Positions 52,841 through 62,077 of a stretch of 64,000 bases of DNA are shown here, in pieces. This DNA comes from JAGCJX01 sp045638645 (GTDB lineage Bacteria; Bacteroidota; Bacteroidia; Bacteroidales; UBA932): contig JAZUBU010000002.1 in the NCBI GenBank assembly GCA_045638645.1, positions 124,001 to 188,000 of the forward strand, in the 5' to 3' direction. Both the position numbers and the translations under genes were made by a program. Position 1 is the first letter of the stretch, and each line of letters begins with the position of its first letter. The notes under the pieces are model-generated. The model had not been told where the DNA came from. It searched no databases and saw only the letters and a program-made list of their open reading frames with translations.

Positions 52841-54079
52841 CTATTCCTCCTGCGCAACAATCAGTTGCACAGACTCGTTCCACGCCAACGTCTGATAGAA
52901 ATCCAGCAGGTAGGTCTCCCATGGAGCGGGGATATAGGTACTCAAACCGCAATGGTGGTTGATGTAAAAGCCATAGGAGTAGTCCAGCAGGAAAGACTCG
53001 GTAGCGGCCTCATACAGCACACATGCTGCCAAAGCAGCCTGGAATTCGGCATACTCCTCCTCACTGGCCAATTGACGGATAAAATCATCCAGATCATAAA
53101 AATAGGCTCGCTGATTCCGGTAAAATCCTTGCACCCGCCTACGGTCAAAGGTGGCCAGTTCCGTACGATGGTTCTCATACACCCGGCGAACGGCCTGAGC
53201 CAATTGTTCCAGGGGTTCGGTCGCAACCAGGGCAATGGTGGCTGCCCGTGCCGATTGCGGCTGGCTGTTGTAATGCTCAAAGAACAAGGTCGCGACCTGT
53301 TCCAAATCTGCCTCGTTGCCCGCCATGAGGGGATGAGCGATGCTTTTGTACGGGAAACCCTGAGCCAGAATCTCCGCCACAGATGCTACCACATAATCTG
53401 TCTTCTCGCGCAACTGATAGGCAACCTCCACACCCCCCATCAGACAGGCATCAAAAATGATGTAATCATAGCGGATGGGCAAGGCCCCTTCCAGCTCCTG
53501 TATATCCACCTCAATGCCAGAATCCGGACCCATACTCTTCACCAGATCACGACACGGATCTTCCGACAGCGAAGGATAGGCCGAAAACTGACCGGGCTTC
53601 GGGTCATAAGTCCCCGGATTGTCGTAATAGCCTTTGGGCAACCATCCCGTTCCATGCGACCAGAGGATCAATCCATTTTCTTGGGCGGGAAAGGTCTCGG
53701 CCACCTGCGTCAGCACTTGCTTGAGTACAGCCGGATCCAAGGAGTTGTGATCCGGATACTCCACAATGAGCTCCTGTCTTACCTGCTTTTTATTATCCTT
53801 GTACAAACGCAGCAGTCGGGGCAGGGAATCCATGGTATGCATGTACACCAATAGAACATCCCCTTCGCCAGGTCGGCACCAATTGGGAACATAACCCCGC
53901 ATGAGATCCGAACAGTTCATGTAGGCATACGAAGACAAATTGCTGTTTCCGGCCATGTAAACCAGCAGGGTCTGGGGATTTTTCGTGGCTCCACTCTCGT
54001 CGGGACCACAACCGGCAGCCAAACCAAGCAAACCGACCGTACAGAGAATCAGGTATACAAGACGTCTTAACTTATTCAT
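52841..54079 (-). CDS. Clostripain-family (C11) cysteine peptidase lipoprotein
   Basis: A 412-residue lipoprotein (lipobox LAAGC, Cys24) of peptidase family C11. The catalytic His lies in LILWSHGTGW (His142) and the Cys in IIFDACLMGGVEVAYQL (Cys212), preceded by typical LLVYMAGNSNLSSY. Family members cut after Arg or Lys and are calcium-activated by self-cleavage. It is a single gene, divergent from the DPP III gene. Confidence 0.92.
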   Translation of the reverse strand: MNKLRRLVYLILCTVGLLGLAAGCGPDESGATKNPQTLLVYMAGNSNLSSYAYMNCSDLMRGYVPNWCRPGEGDVLLVYMHTMDSLPRLLRLYKDNKKQVRQELIVEYPDHNSLDPAVLKQVLTQVAETFPAQENGLILWSHGTGWLPKGYYDNPGTYDPKPGQFSAYPSLSEDPCRDLVKSMGPDSGIEVDIQELEGALPIRYDYIIFDACLMGGVEVAYQLREKTDYVVASVAEILAQGFPYKSIAHPLMAGNEADLEQVATLFFEHYNSQPQSARAATIALVATEPLEQLAQAVRRVYENHRTELATFDRRRVQGFYRNQRAYFYDLDDFIRQLASEEEYAEFQAALAACVLYEAATESFLLDYSYGFYINHHCGLSTYIPAPWETYLLDFYQTLAWNESVQLIVAQEE

Positions 54080-54119
54080 AGTAATTCCAGAGTAACTCGC
54101 AAAATTGAGTAAAATAACT

Positions 54120-54127
54120 TACATTTG
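54120..54127 (+). promoter_or_regulatory. -7 element of the DPP III gene
   Basis: TACATTTG matches TAnnTTTG, 15 bases before the ATG at 54143. It overlaps an in-frame TTG at 54125, which rules that TTG out as the start. Confidence 0.55.
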
Positions 54128-54142
54128 CCAAATAATTTCTAT

Positions 54143-56146
54143 ATGATGAAAAAATACACCATGATTTTACTCGTTTCCGGCCTGGGTTTGTTGGCCGGCT
54201 CCTGCAAGGAATCTGTTCAGAAAGAACCGGATTTCAAGTACTTGATTGACGAATTTGCAGACCTAAAGGTTATGCGTTACCGCATCCCCGAATGGGAACA
54301 GCTAACCCTGCAACAACAAACCTTCCTGTACCACCTCGGCGAAGCGGCCAAATCAGGTCGCGACATCATTTGGGACCAACACTTCAAACACAACCTGGAA
54401 ATCAGAAAGGTATTGGAAAACATCCTGACCCACTACAATGGCGACCGCACCTGCGACGAATACAAAGCCTTTGAAGTCTATGCCAAACGTGTCTTCTTCA
54501 GCAACGGTATCCACCACCACTACGGGGAGGAGAAATTCTTGCCGGGATGCACCCAGGACTATTTTGCTTCGTTGATGGATGCATGCGGTCTGGAAGCCCA
54601 AAAAGAAAAACTGCTGCCCATCCTCTTTGACCCGAACTTGTATGCACACCGTCGCTACACCGGTACCGACCAAGACATTGTCGAAGCTTCGGCAGTAAAC
54701 TTCTACGAAGGCGTAAACCGCAAAGAAGCCCTTGCCTTCTACGGAAAAATGGAAGATCCCAACGACAAGACCCCGATCTCCTATGGTCTGAACAGCAAAC
54801 TCGTAAAGAAAAACGGCAAAGTTCAAGAAGAAGTATGGAGAGTCGGTGGCATGTACAGCCCGGCTTTGGAACGCATCGTCGCGCACCTGGACACCGCAAG
54901 CCAATACGCTGAAAATGAAACCCAACGTGCTTACATCCGTCAGCTCATGGACTATTACCGAACCGGAGATCTGGTCACCTGGGACGAATTCAACGTTGCT
55001 TGGGTACAAGACAACGAGTCACAAGTGGACTTTGTAAATGGTTTTGTAGAAAACTACTCCGATCCCCTGGGCATGAAAGCCTCTTGGGAAGCGTTGGTCA
55101 ACATCAAGGACAGCGAAGCCTCTGAACGCACCCGCCTGATCTCCGACAACGCACAATGGTTTGAAGACAATTCGCCCATCGATCCCCAATTCAAGAAAAA
55201 AGAAGTGAAGGGCGTCACCGCAAAAGTCATCAACGCCACCATGCTCGGTGGAGACTGCTACCCGACCCCTCCGATCGGCATCAACCTGCCGAACGCAGAC
55301 TGGATCCGCAAAGACTACGGTTCCAAATCCGTAACCATCGCCAACATTTCTGACGCCTACAACAAGGCCGCCGAAGAATCTCCCCGCAGCCTGCTGAAAG
55401 AATTTGCCTGGGATGAAGCCGAAATCCAACGCGCGAAAGAATATGGAGCCCTGACCAGCAACCTGCACACCGACCTGCACGAATGCCTGGGCCACGGTTC
55501 CGGTCAATTGTTGCCGACCACTTCGTCCAACGCTTTGGCAGAATACAGTTCCACCCTGGAAGAAGCCCGCGCAGACCTCTTCGCCTTGTATTACATTGCT
55601 GATCCGAAATTGGTAGAATTGGGCATCCTCCCGAACGAAGATGCCTACCAAGCAGAATTTGACAGTTTCATCCGCAACGGTATCTTCACCCAATTTACCC
55701 GCATTGAGCTGGGCAAACAAAACATCGAAGCCCACATGCAAGACCGCAAACTCATCGCAGACTGGTGCTTTGAGAAAGGGGCGGCCGACAACGTGATTGA
55801 AAAACGCGTACGCGACGGAAAAACGTACTTTGTCATCAACGACTACAAGAAATTGCGTACCCTCTTCGGTGAATTGCTCAAAGAAATCCAACGCATCAAA
55901 TCAGAAGGAGACTATGCTGCCGGCAAAGCGCTCGTAGAAAACTACGCCGTGAACATCGATCCCGATCTGCACCGCGAAGTAAAAGAACGCTATGCAGCCC
56001 TTGAGCTGAAAGCCTTCGGTGGTTTCGTGAACCCCAACATCATCCCGGTTCGTGAAAACGGCACCATCACATCCTTCCGCATCGAATACCCGACCGACTA
56101 CCTCAAACAAATGTTGGAATACGGTAAAGAATACGCAACGCTTTAA
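54143..56146 (+). CDS. Dipeptidyl peptidase III-type zinc peptidase (M49), lipoprotein
   Basis: A 667-residue peptidase removing dipeptides from peptide N-termini. Starts at 54143 or 54146 (two ATGs) both give a lipoprotein signal with lipobox LAGSC. The M49 zinc motif HExxGH reads HECLGH (His446-His451), as in the Bacteroides DPP III, and the third ligand is in LEEARADLFALYY. The N-terminal helical lobe and C-terminal part are full length. With the C11, M6 and M64 enzymes it suggests stepwise extracytoplasmic peptide digestion. It has its own promoter and terminator. Confidence 0.93.
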   Translation: MMKKYTMILLVSGLGLLAGSCKESVQKEPDFKYLIDEFADLKVMRYRIPEWEQLTLQQQTFLYHLGEAAKSGRDIIWDQHFKHNLEIRKVLENILTHYNGDRTCDEYKAFEVYAKRVFFSNGIHHHYGEEKFLPGCTQDYFASLMDACGLEAQKEKLLPILFDPNLYAHRRYTGTDQDIVEASAVNFYEGVNRKEALAFYGKMEDPNDKTPISYGLNSKLVKKNGKVQEEVWRVGGMYSPALERIVAHLDTASQYAENETQRAYIRQLMDYYRTGDLVTWDEFNVAWVQDNESQVDFVNGFVENYSDPLGMKASWEALVNIKDSEASERTRLISDNAQWFEDNSPIDPQFKKKEVKGVTAKVINATMLGGDCYPTPPIGINLPNADWIRKDYGSKSVTIANISDAYNKAAEESPRSLLKEFAWDEAEIQRAKEYGALTSNLHTDLHECLGHGSGQLLPTTSSNALAEYSSTLEEARADLFALYYIADPKLVELGILPNEDAYQAEFDSFIRNGIFTQFTRIELGKQNIEAHMQDRKLIADWCFEKGAADNVIEKRVRDGKTYFVINDYKKLRTLFGELLKEIQRIKSEGDYAAGKALVENYAVNIDPDLHREVKERYAALELKAFGGFVNPNIIPVRENGTITSFRIEYPTDYLKQMLEYGKEYATL

Positions 56147-56168
56147 TCCCTGCGTACACGCATCAAGC

Positions 56169-56204
56169 AAGAGGGTGGCTGGTTCAGCCACCCTCTTATC
56201 TTTT
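56169..56204 (+). terminator. Rho-independent terminator of the DPP III gene
   Basis: A 13-base stem (AAGAGGGTGGCTG / CAGCCACCCTCTT, loop 3) is followed by ATCTTTTAT, 22 bases after the stop. Confidence 0.9.
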
Positions 56205-56215
56205 ATCATCGAGTC

Positions 56216-56279
56216 CCCTCCAGAGAGAGGGCCTGGGATCGTGCGATCACCTGTTGTCCCCTATCGCGGGAGAAACCCG
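56216..56279. other. Three short hairpins in a row, unknown
   Basis: CCCTC/GAGGG (56216-56231), GATC/GATC (56237-56248) and CGGG/CCCG (56267-56279) lie between the DPP III terminator and the MarC gene end. They may be the MarC 3' untranslated region. No tRNA or known RNA is recognised. Confidence 0.35.
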
Positions 56280-56301
56280 ACTGTCCAATGCTTATAACCA
56301 A

Positions 56302-56883
56302 CTAGAACAAGGAAGCGATGTTGGAGGTAAACAACTTGACCCCAACCGCCAACAGAATGATGCCAAAGAATTTTCTAAGGATGAAGATTCCTTCTTTTCC
56401 CAAGAGTTTCTCCACCCATTCAATCTTCCACAAAACCACAAAAACAACCGCCATGTTCAATGCAATGGCCACAAGGATGTTGCTCAAGGCATATTCGGCG
56501 CGCAAAGACAACAAGGTGGTCAAAGCTCCAGCACCGGCAATCAGGGGAAACACCAGGGGGACAACCGTCACCGATGAACCCGGACCCTCGTTCTTGAAGA
56601 TTTCGATACCCAAAACCATCTCCGCAGCAAGAATCAGGATAATCAACGCACCCGCCACCGCAAAAGACGAGATGTCCACACCGAACAAAGACAAAATTGC
56701 ATCTCCCAAGAAGAGGAAGAGCACAAACACGACCAAGGAAATCAAGGCAATCTTTCCACTTTCAATGCGATTGCCCTTCAACTTCATATCAATGATCAAG
56801 GGTATGGATCCGGTGATATCGATCACCGCAAACAGCACCATAAAAACACTGAATATTTCTTTCAAATCAAATGCTACATTCAT
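56302..56883 (-). CDS. MarC-family integral membrane protein
   Basis: A 193-residue protein with six hydrophobic helices. The ATG at 56883 starts MNVAFDLKEIFSVFMVLFAV; a longer frame upstream is not membrane-like. Family features: FAVIDITGSIPLII, VAGALIILILAAEMVLG, and PLVFPLIAGAGALTTLLSL. MarC/UPF0056 proteins were once linked to drug resistance, but their true function is unknown. A -7 element lies 23 bases upstream, and it diverges from the histone-like gene. Confidence 0.9.
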   Translation of the reverse strand: MNVAFDLKEIFSVFMVLFAVIDITGSIPLIIDMKLKGNRIESGKIALISLVVFVLFLFLGDAILSLFGVDISSFAVAGALIILILAAEMVLGIEIFKNEGPGSSVTVVPLVFPLIAGAGALTTLLSLRAEYALSNILVAIALNMAVVFVVLWKIEWVEKLLGKEGIFILRKFFGIILLAVGVKLFTSNIASLF

Positions 56884-56905
56884 AATTACATCTATTTTAA
56901 TATCA

Positions 56906-56913
56906 CAAAAGTA
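56906..56913 (-). promoter_or_regulatory. -7 element of the MarC gene
   Basis: On the minus strand TACTTTTG matches TAnnTTTG, 23 bases before the ATG. Confidence 0.55.
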
Positions 56914-56997
56914 AAAAAAATCTCTTTTTTTCTTGATATTAATTTTTTTCTGTAACTTGCAGTCCGTTAATAGGCTATTAATTATAATTTTAGAACT

Positions 56998-57171
56998 ATG
57001 AAAGAGATTCTTGATCAAATCAAAGTTGAAATTGAAAACTTTGTCGTGAACGCAGACGCACAATTGGAAAAAGGAAACAAAGCTGCCGGAACACGTGCCC
57101 GCAAAGCTGCTTTGAACCTCAGCAAATTGATGAAGGATTTTAGAAAAGCATCTGTTGAAGCTAGCAAATAG
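56998..57171 (+). CDS. Histone H1-like (Hc1-type) mini-protein
   Basis: A 57-residue protein too short for usual ORF cut-offs. It starts MKEILDQIKVEIENFVVNAD and continues with GNKAAGTRARKAALNLSKLM, then a basic helix ending SVEASK. This matches the small 'histone H1-like' proteins found across Bacteroidota, with a helical, Lys/Ala-rich C-half thought to bind DNA. Its own terminator follows 28 bases after the stop. It stands alone between the MarC gene and a convergent lipoprotein gene. Likely highly expressed, but DNA binding is by analogy. Confidence 0.85.
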   Translation: MKEILDQIKVEIENFVVNADAQLEKGNKAAGTRARKAALNLSKLMKDFRKASVEASK

Positions 57172-57198
57172 TTTCCTCAACTAAAGTCTAGATTGGAA

Positions 57199-57235
57199 TA
57201 AAAAGGGAGACCTCAAGAGGTTTCCTTTTTTTTAT
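57199..57235. terminator. Bidirectional terminator
   Basis: A stem (GGGAGACCTC / GAGGTTTCC with one wobble, loop 2-4) flanked by A5 and T8 lies between the histone-like and convergent lipoprotein genes. It touches the latter's stop codon. Confidence 0.9.
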
Positions 57236-57675
57236 TCAAACACCTGTGCTGGAACAATGACGCCCATCCGGTGTTTCTGGTTCCAGAACCAATACTTATT
57301 CCCCTGAATCTTAACACACTGCATTTCCACCTGCGGGGTTTCATCCAATTTTCCAACCTTATAGAAGCAAGCAACCTGAACCAAGCTTCCTTCTTTCTTG
57401 GGATAATCCAGAAAAGTGAACTGGGCAAAACGTTGCTGGAGGTCGTCCTGCAAACGGTACATGCGACGACGGGGAGTAATGGCCCGTTGGAACATCTCCT
57501 CGCCATACACTAAAACAGTACTCCCCTGCAAATACAACCCCTCCTGGGTCTGGGTCATAAAACTCTGACGATGAATCGAATTCGTCTGATTCACATCCTC
57601 CTCGGGATTGCAGGCAATACACAGGCATAGAGACAAACAGAATACCCACCAAACCAATTTGAAAGACTTACTCAT
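57232..57675 (-). CDS. Small lipoprotein of unknown function downstream of the M6 peptidase
   Basis: A 147-residue protein. The ATG at 57675 opens a lipoprotein signal (MSKSFKLVWWVFCLSLCLCIAC, lipobox CIAC). I recognise no domain. The mature part is mostly beta, with GLYLQGSTVLVYGEEMF, RRRMYRLQDDLQQRFAQFTFLDYP and a C-terminal WNQKHRMGVIVP. It overlaps the end of the M6 gene by 8 bases, so the two are made together; a chaperone, inhibitor or anchoring role for the peptidase is possible but not shown. Confidence 0.7.
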   Translation of the reverse strand: MSKSFKLVWWVFCLSLCLCIACNPEEDVNQTNSIHRQSFMTQTQEGLYLQGSTVLVYGEEMFQRAITPRRRMYRLQDDLQQRFAQFTFLDYPKKEGSLVQVACFYKVGKLDETPQVEMQCVKIQGNKYWFWNQKHRMGVIVPAQVFE

Positions 57676-59776
57676 GGTGAGCTTCCTCCCGCAGCTGAAC
57701 CAGAATGGTTTTGTACAAATACTCTTTGGCTCCATCGGCCTCATAGGTGATTTCTGCACGGATATCGTACCGGCCCGGCGTCATCAGCATCATGCTGGAT
57801 TCAGACATCAAACGGTTGTTGACCAACCAGCGGATGCGGGAAACCGGTTCCACCAGATTCACGACCTGAAGGTTCAGGTAATCCCCTGTGAAATAAGTCT
57901 TCTCCATACCCGCTATGGCCGGAAAAGGAGCCGTCAACTCAGCGGTACGGACATCAAACTCATATGTCTCCCCAACATACTTTTTCGTCCGGGGGGTCAA
58001 GCGGATCAAATACGTCTCATCGGATTTCAACCCTTCAATACGGTACTCACTCTCCGACACCGTGACATTCTGAAAATAAACATCCGTAACCGTACGCCAT
58101 TCAACGACCCAATCCACCTCCAGGTGCATATCCGTATACCAGGACAGTTCCAATGCCTGTTGGTAAGAGACGGCTTGATGGCGAACAACCCGGGGCAAGG
58201 CATAGCCCAAGTCCTTGACTCCAAGAAAACTCACATAATCCCGGGTATAAGCCAGCCGAATGGAATCCAGGCCCACTCCGCAAGCCTCCCCAGTCCAGGA
58301 CACCAGCGCAGGACGGGTCCGGGAAGAAAGGGAAAAGACTTGGGCACTACCCGGGAAAAAGAGCTGACGGAAATCCGTTGCCTTTTCCTTGGCTTCCACC
58401 AAATCGGCACAAGGATGGACACTGCTGCCATTCACCCGGTTGATCTCCCAACGTTTGGAAGCCCGGATTCCGTCCGCCACCTGATCCGACTTGTCTATGT
58501 GGTACACCAACATACCCATCCCGCCGATGTACTCATCCCAACCCGTATTGTTACGCATCTCAAACAAAAAATACTCGCCGGGTTGCTGCGTATCCAGCCG
58601 ACCGATCGTATGCGTGGATGACACCCCCGGAAGCACCACCTCCTCCCCTTCGCGAACCGGAATGTATTCGGCCAAACCCAAAAGATCCAGATCCACTGCG
58701 CAAAAATTCGGAGGCGTGTGTCCGTTGTTGTTGTAGGCACCGTGGTTCATCAAAGCCATGGTACCCCACAAAGCCCCATAATTTCCACCGATGGGACCAT
58801 CGGTATCATACAAATCCACCAAACCCAACAAATGGGCAAACTCGTGGCAGAAAGTACCAATACCCGCATAATCCAGACCATAGCCTCCCCGTAACTCAGA
58901 AGTACAGGCATAGGGACCGATCCGAATCCCCTGCAATACCAATCCGGCATCAGCCAACGAATGGGCATGTGGCCATATTGCCCCATCCGGACCTCCTTCG
59001 GCTTCGTTGTGTCCGGCATAGTACACAAAGAGGTAATCCAATTCCCCATCCTGATCCAAATCGTACTCCGCCAAATCTACTCCTTGCTGAACCGCCAACC
59101 GACAGGCTTCCTCTACCATCCGGGAGGGATGTTCATCTTGACCCGTGGCATCGTTTCCCCCATAGTAGGAGCGGGAATGTGACAAAGAAATGGGTTCCGC
59201 CACATCAAACCGAATCTCCACGGATCCTCCCAAGTTTTCTTCAAAATAACTTTTGGCCGAAGGAGTGGGAGCAAGCCCGCGGGAGACATTCAGCAAATGA
59301 TCAAAATAGGCCTGAGGATCCGTCATTGAGAAAGACACATCCTCGAAATTTACTGGCAGAACCAAAACGCGAATCGCCTGGGAAGAAACATCCCAGGAAC
59401 GGGCCGGACGACAATCCGATGAAACAGCGGCGACCTCCCATCGGGTCCAACCCTGCTGACGCAAAGCGGTCAGCACCGGATCCTCCGGGTGATCCGGCAA
59501 CCAGACACCTTGACCCGACACATGACCTACCCGCTGGCGACTGGGAAGAATCAATCCCTGCTGCAGATCGGCCACATAATAGAATCCATCGGCTCCCTGA
59601 CACACCGGTATCCCGGCCAGTGTTGTACAATAATGAAAACGTTCATCCCCATGCATCCGTAAAAACACAACGGAACCATCCGGTTGCAAACGCCGAACCA
59701 CCGCAGGATCAGCACTTACACCATACATGTGCGTCGAAAAACAGATCAAAAATAGCAAGGACAGAAAACGACGCAT
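57668..59776 (-). CDS. Exported M6 (immune inhibitor A-like) metallopeptidase
   Basis: A 702-residue protein with signal peptide (1-22). A propeptide-like region (23-130) precedes the M6 catalytic domain with TFCHEFAHLLGLVDLYD (His311, Glu312, His315). An Asp-rich YDLDQDGELDYLFVYYAGHNEAEG is the family calcium/zinc segment. C-terminal fibronectin III-like domains follow (about 530-600 and 620-690). M6 peptidases cleave host or environmental proteins. It follows trkA by 9 bases and overlaps the small lipoprotein gene. Confidence 0.9.
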   Translation of the reverse strand: MRRFLSLLFLICFSTHMYGVSADPAVVRRLQPDGSVVFLRMHGDERFHYCTTLAGIPVCQGADGFYYVADLQQGLILPSRQRVGHVSGQGVWLPDHPEDPVLTALRQQGWTRWEVAAVSSDCRPARSWDVSSQAIRVLVLPVNFEDVSFSMTDPQAYFDHLLNVSRGLAPTPSAKSYFEENLGGSVEIRFDVAEPISLSHSRSYYGGNDATGQDEHPSRMVEEACRLAVQQGVDLAEYDLDQDGELDYLFVYYAGHNEAEGGPDGAIWPHAHSLADAGLVLQGIRIGPYACTSELRGGYGLDYAGIGTFCHEFAHLLGLVDLYDTDGPIGGNYGALWGTMALMNHGAYNNNGHTPPNFCAVDLDLLGLAEYIPVREGEEVVLPGVSSTHTIGRLDTQQPGEYFLFEMRNNTGWDEYIGGMGMLVYHIDKSDQVADGIRASKRWEINRVNGSSVHPCADLVEAKEKATDFRQLFFPGSAQVFSLSSRTRPALVSWTGEACGVGLDSIRLAYTRDYVSFLGVKDLGYALPRVVRHQAVSYQQALELSWYTDMHLEVDWVVEWRTVTDVYFQNVTVSESEYRIEGLKSDETYLIRLTPRTKKYVGETYEFDVRTAELTAPFPAIAGMEKTYFTGDYLNLQVVNLVEPVSRIRWLVNNRLMSESSMMLMTPGRYDIRAEITYEADGAKEYLYKTILVQLREEAHHE

Positions 59777-59785
59777 GGAGGCCTG

Positions 59786-61132
59786 CTACATAAAGAATTT
59801 ATCCACTTTCACGACAGCAGAAGGATGGGCAAAGACCACAACCTGGTCATAAGGCCGTATAACACTGTCTCCGACGGCAATGAAACTTTCGTTGCCCCGG
59901 ATGACACCACCAATGATGGCATCTTCCGGAAAATTAAGATCACGTAGTTTGCCCGTGGTAATCAAGCTGTTGGGATTCACAATGAATTCAAGCACTTCCG
60001 CATCGGTTCCGTTCAGCACCTTGATGGAACGCACTTTGTTGGACAAGGTATAGCGGAAAATCCGACCGGCTGTGATGAGTTTTTTGTTGATGACGGCATC
60101 CACACCCATACCCTCGGCCAATTTGATGTATTCGAAGTTTTCCACCTCGGCAATCACCTTGGACACGCCCATGCGCTTGGCGACCATGCAGGACAGGATG
60201 TTGGTTTCAGAACTGCTGGTCACGGCCACAAAGGCATCGCAGTCCCGCACATTTTCTTCAATCAGAATATCCGTATTGCGTCCATCCCCATTGATGACCA
60301 AAGTACGGGTCAAGGTCTCCGAAAGGGCCTCACAACGTTCAGGGCGCTGTTCAATGATCTTGATCTGGTCAACGGATTTCTCCAGATTCCGGGCAACCAG
60401 TTCCCCTATCCGGCCACCACCCAAAATCATCAGGCTACGCACCGACAACGGGGGCTTACCGGAATAACTGACGGCTTCCGCGACACCTTCCTTCTTGGCT
60501 ATGAGATAGACCATATCCCCCAGCTTGAAGCGGGTATCGGGACGGGGAATGATGGTCTCCCCATCACGGGAAATGGCAACAGAACGGTACAACAACTGCT
60601 TCGCCCCAATGAAATCCATGGGAACCTTTCCAATGAGTGGAGCGCCATCCTCCAGACGAAAGACCACCAACTGAAGTTTTCCATGGGAATAATCCATAAA
60701 TTCCGAAGTCGCCGATTCGCGCAGCAAATTCACAATCTCACGCGCAGCGATCTTCTCGGGATAAAAGAGGGAGTCAATGCCCATCTCAATGAAGAGCAAT
60801 TTGTTCTCGTTGGTCTGGTACTCTTCGGTATTGATCCGTGCCGTAACACGTTTTGCACCCATCTTCTTGGCCAGCAAGGCACTGACCAAATTGACATCCT
60901 GCTCCGCTGCAGGGCTTACTGCCACAAACAGATCAGCTTGGTCCGCACCGGCCATCGTCAGGGTCTCGATGGAGGTAGGCTTGCCCAGAATGGTCACCAC
61001 ATCCGCAATTTCCGCCACGTGGTTCAACCGCTCCTCATTGGCATCAATCACCACAATGTCGTGGTATTCCTGACTCAACATCTTTGCAAGGTGGGTACCC
61101 ACCTCCCCGGCTCCGGCCACAATAATCTTCAT
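59786..61132 (-). CDS. trkA: Trk potassium uptake regulator TrkA
   Basis: A 448-residue cytoplasmic NAD+-binding subunit with two RCK modules: the first Rossmann motif is IIVAGAGEVGTHLAKML (about 3-19), the second LMILGGGRIGELVARNL, each followed by a TrkA_C domain. It gates the TrkH channel, which is not in this window. It lies 21 bases behind nadA and leads the M6 gene by 9 bases. Confidence 0.95.
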   Translation of the reverse strand: MKIIVAGAGEVGTHLAKMLSQEYHDIVVIDANEERLNHVAEIADVVTILGKPTSIETLTMAGADQADLFVAVSPAAEQDVNLVSALLAKKMGAKRVTARINTEEYQTNENKLLFIEMGIDSLFYPEKIAAREIVNLLRESATSEFMDYSHGKLQLVVFRLEDGAPLIGKVPMDFIGAKQLLYRSVAISRDGETIIPRPDTRFKLGDMVYLIAKKEGVAEAVSYSGKPPLSVRSLMILGGGRIGELVARNLEKSVDQIKIIEQRPERCEALSETLTRTLVINGDGRNTDILIEENVRDCDAFVAVTSSSETNILSCMVAKRMGVSKVIAEVENFEYIKLAEGMGVDAVINKKLITAGRIFRYTLSNKVRSIKVLNGTDAEVLEFIVNPNSLITTGKLRDLNFPEDAIIGGVIRGNESFIAVGDSVIRPYDQVVVFAHPSAVVKVDKFFM

Positions 61133-61153
61133 AAGCTGATATGTTAAACGATA

Positions 61154-62077
61154 TTACAGGCTCATCATCCGCTCAATGGGAATCAAAGCCCGCTGACGGA
61201 TGTCTTCGGGCACTTTGACTTCTCCACATTCCGTTTCCAAGGTTTCCAAAAGACGTTCCAGCGTAACCTTCTTCATTTCCTTGCAAATGGTACCCGGAGC
61301 AATCGGGATGAATTCTTTCTCCGGAGAACGTTTCTTCAGTTCGTGCAAGGTACCCTCCTCGGTTGCAATGACAAAACGGTTTTTGGGCACCCGAATCGAA
61401 TGGTCCAAAATTCCTGCTGTCGAATAGAAAAATGCCCGGGGATGAGACAGGATTGCCGGATCTTTGGCACAGATGGATTCGGGATGAATCAGCACGTCGG
61501 CATCCGGGTATTCGTCCAATTTGCGCAAGACCATCTCGGACGTAATCTCATCGTGCACACAGCAGCAACCGTCCCACAATTCCATGTTCCGTCCCGTCTC
61601 GTGATTGATCCAGGCTCCCAGGTTCCGGTCCGGTCCAAACAAAATGTCACAATCTTTCGGCAACGAACGTACCACGTTCAGCGCATTGGAAGAGGTACAG
61701 CAGTAATCTGTCCAAGCCTTTACGTCCGCGGTTGTGTTCACATAGCTGACTACCAACCCGTTCGGATGTGCTTCCTTCCAACGGCGCAGCCCTTCGCCGG
61801 TCGCACTGTCGGCCAGGGAACAACCGGCTTCCGGAGCCGGAGACAAGACCTTCTTGTGCGGAGCGATGATGGAAGCCGTTTCCGCCATAAAGTGGACACC
61901 ACAAAAAACAATGATGTCTGCATCGGTGGTTGCCGCCTGCTTGGACAAGCCCAACGAGTCGCCCAAATAATCTGCCAGATCCTGAATTTCCGGCAACGTG
62001 TAATAATGCGCCAGGATCACGGCGTTCTTCTCTTTCTTCAACGCCTGAATCCGTGCCACCATCTCGGATTGAGTCAT
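61154..62077 (-). CDS. nadA: Quinolinate synthase A
   Basis: A 307-residue [4Fe-4S] enzyme condensing iminoaspartate with dihydroxyacetone phosphate. Cluster cysteines are in IVFCGVHFMAETA, the WTDYCCTSSNA segment and ETECGEVKV. AHYYTLPEIQDLADYLGDSLGLS is the N-terminal substrate motif. Its ATG overlaps the nadC stop by one base (TAATG). It acts directly between NadB and NadC in NAD synthesis. Confidence 0.96.
   Translation of the reverse strand: MTQSEMVARIQALKKEKNAVILAHYYTLPEIQDLADYLGDSLGLSKQAATTDADIIVFCGVHFMAETASIIAPHKKVLSPAPEAGCSLADSATGEGLRRWKEAHPNGLVVSYVNTTADVKAWTDYCCTSSNALNVVRSLPKDCDILFGPDRNLGAWINHETGRNMELWDGCCCVHDEITSEMVLRKLDEYPDADVLIHPESICAKDPAILSHPRAFFYSTAGILDHSIRVPKNRFVIATEEGTLHELKKRSPEKEFIPIAPGTICKEMKKVTLERLLETLETECGEVKVPEDIRQRALIPIERMMSL

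Noticed and set aside
56216..56279. A tRNA or riboswitch in the hairpin row
   Set aside because: Stems are too short, there is no T-loop, anticodon arm or CCA, and the region follows a terminator.
58618..59793. A 391-codon rightward frame antisense to the M6 peptidase
   Set aside because: Its product is Pro/Arg/His-rich nonsense typical of a shadow frame; the leftward frame has a signal peptide and zinc motif.
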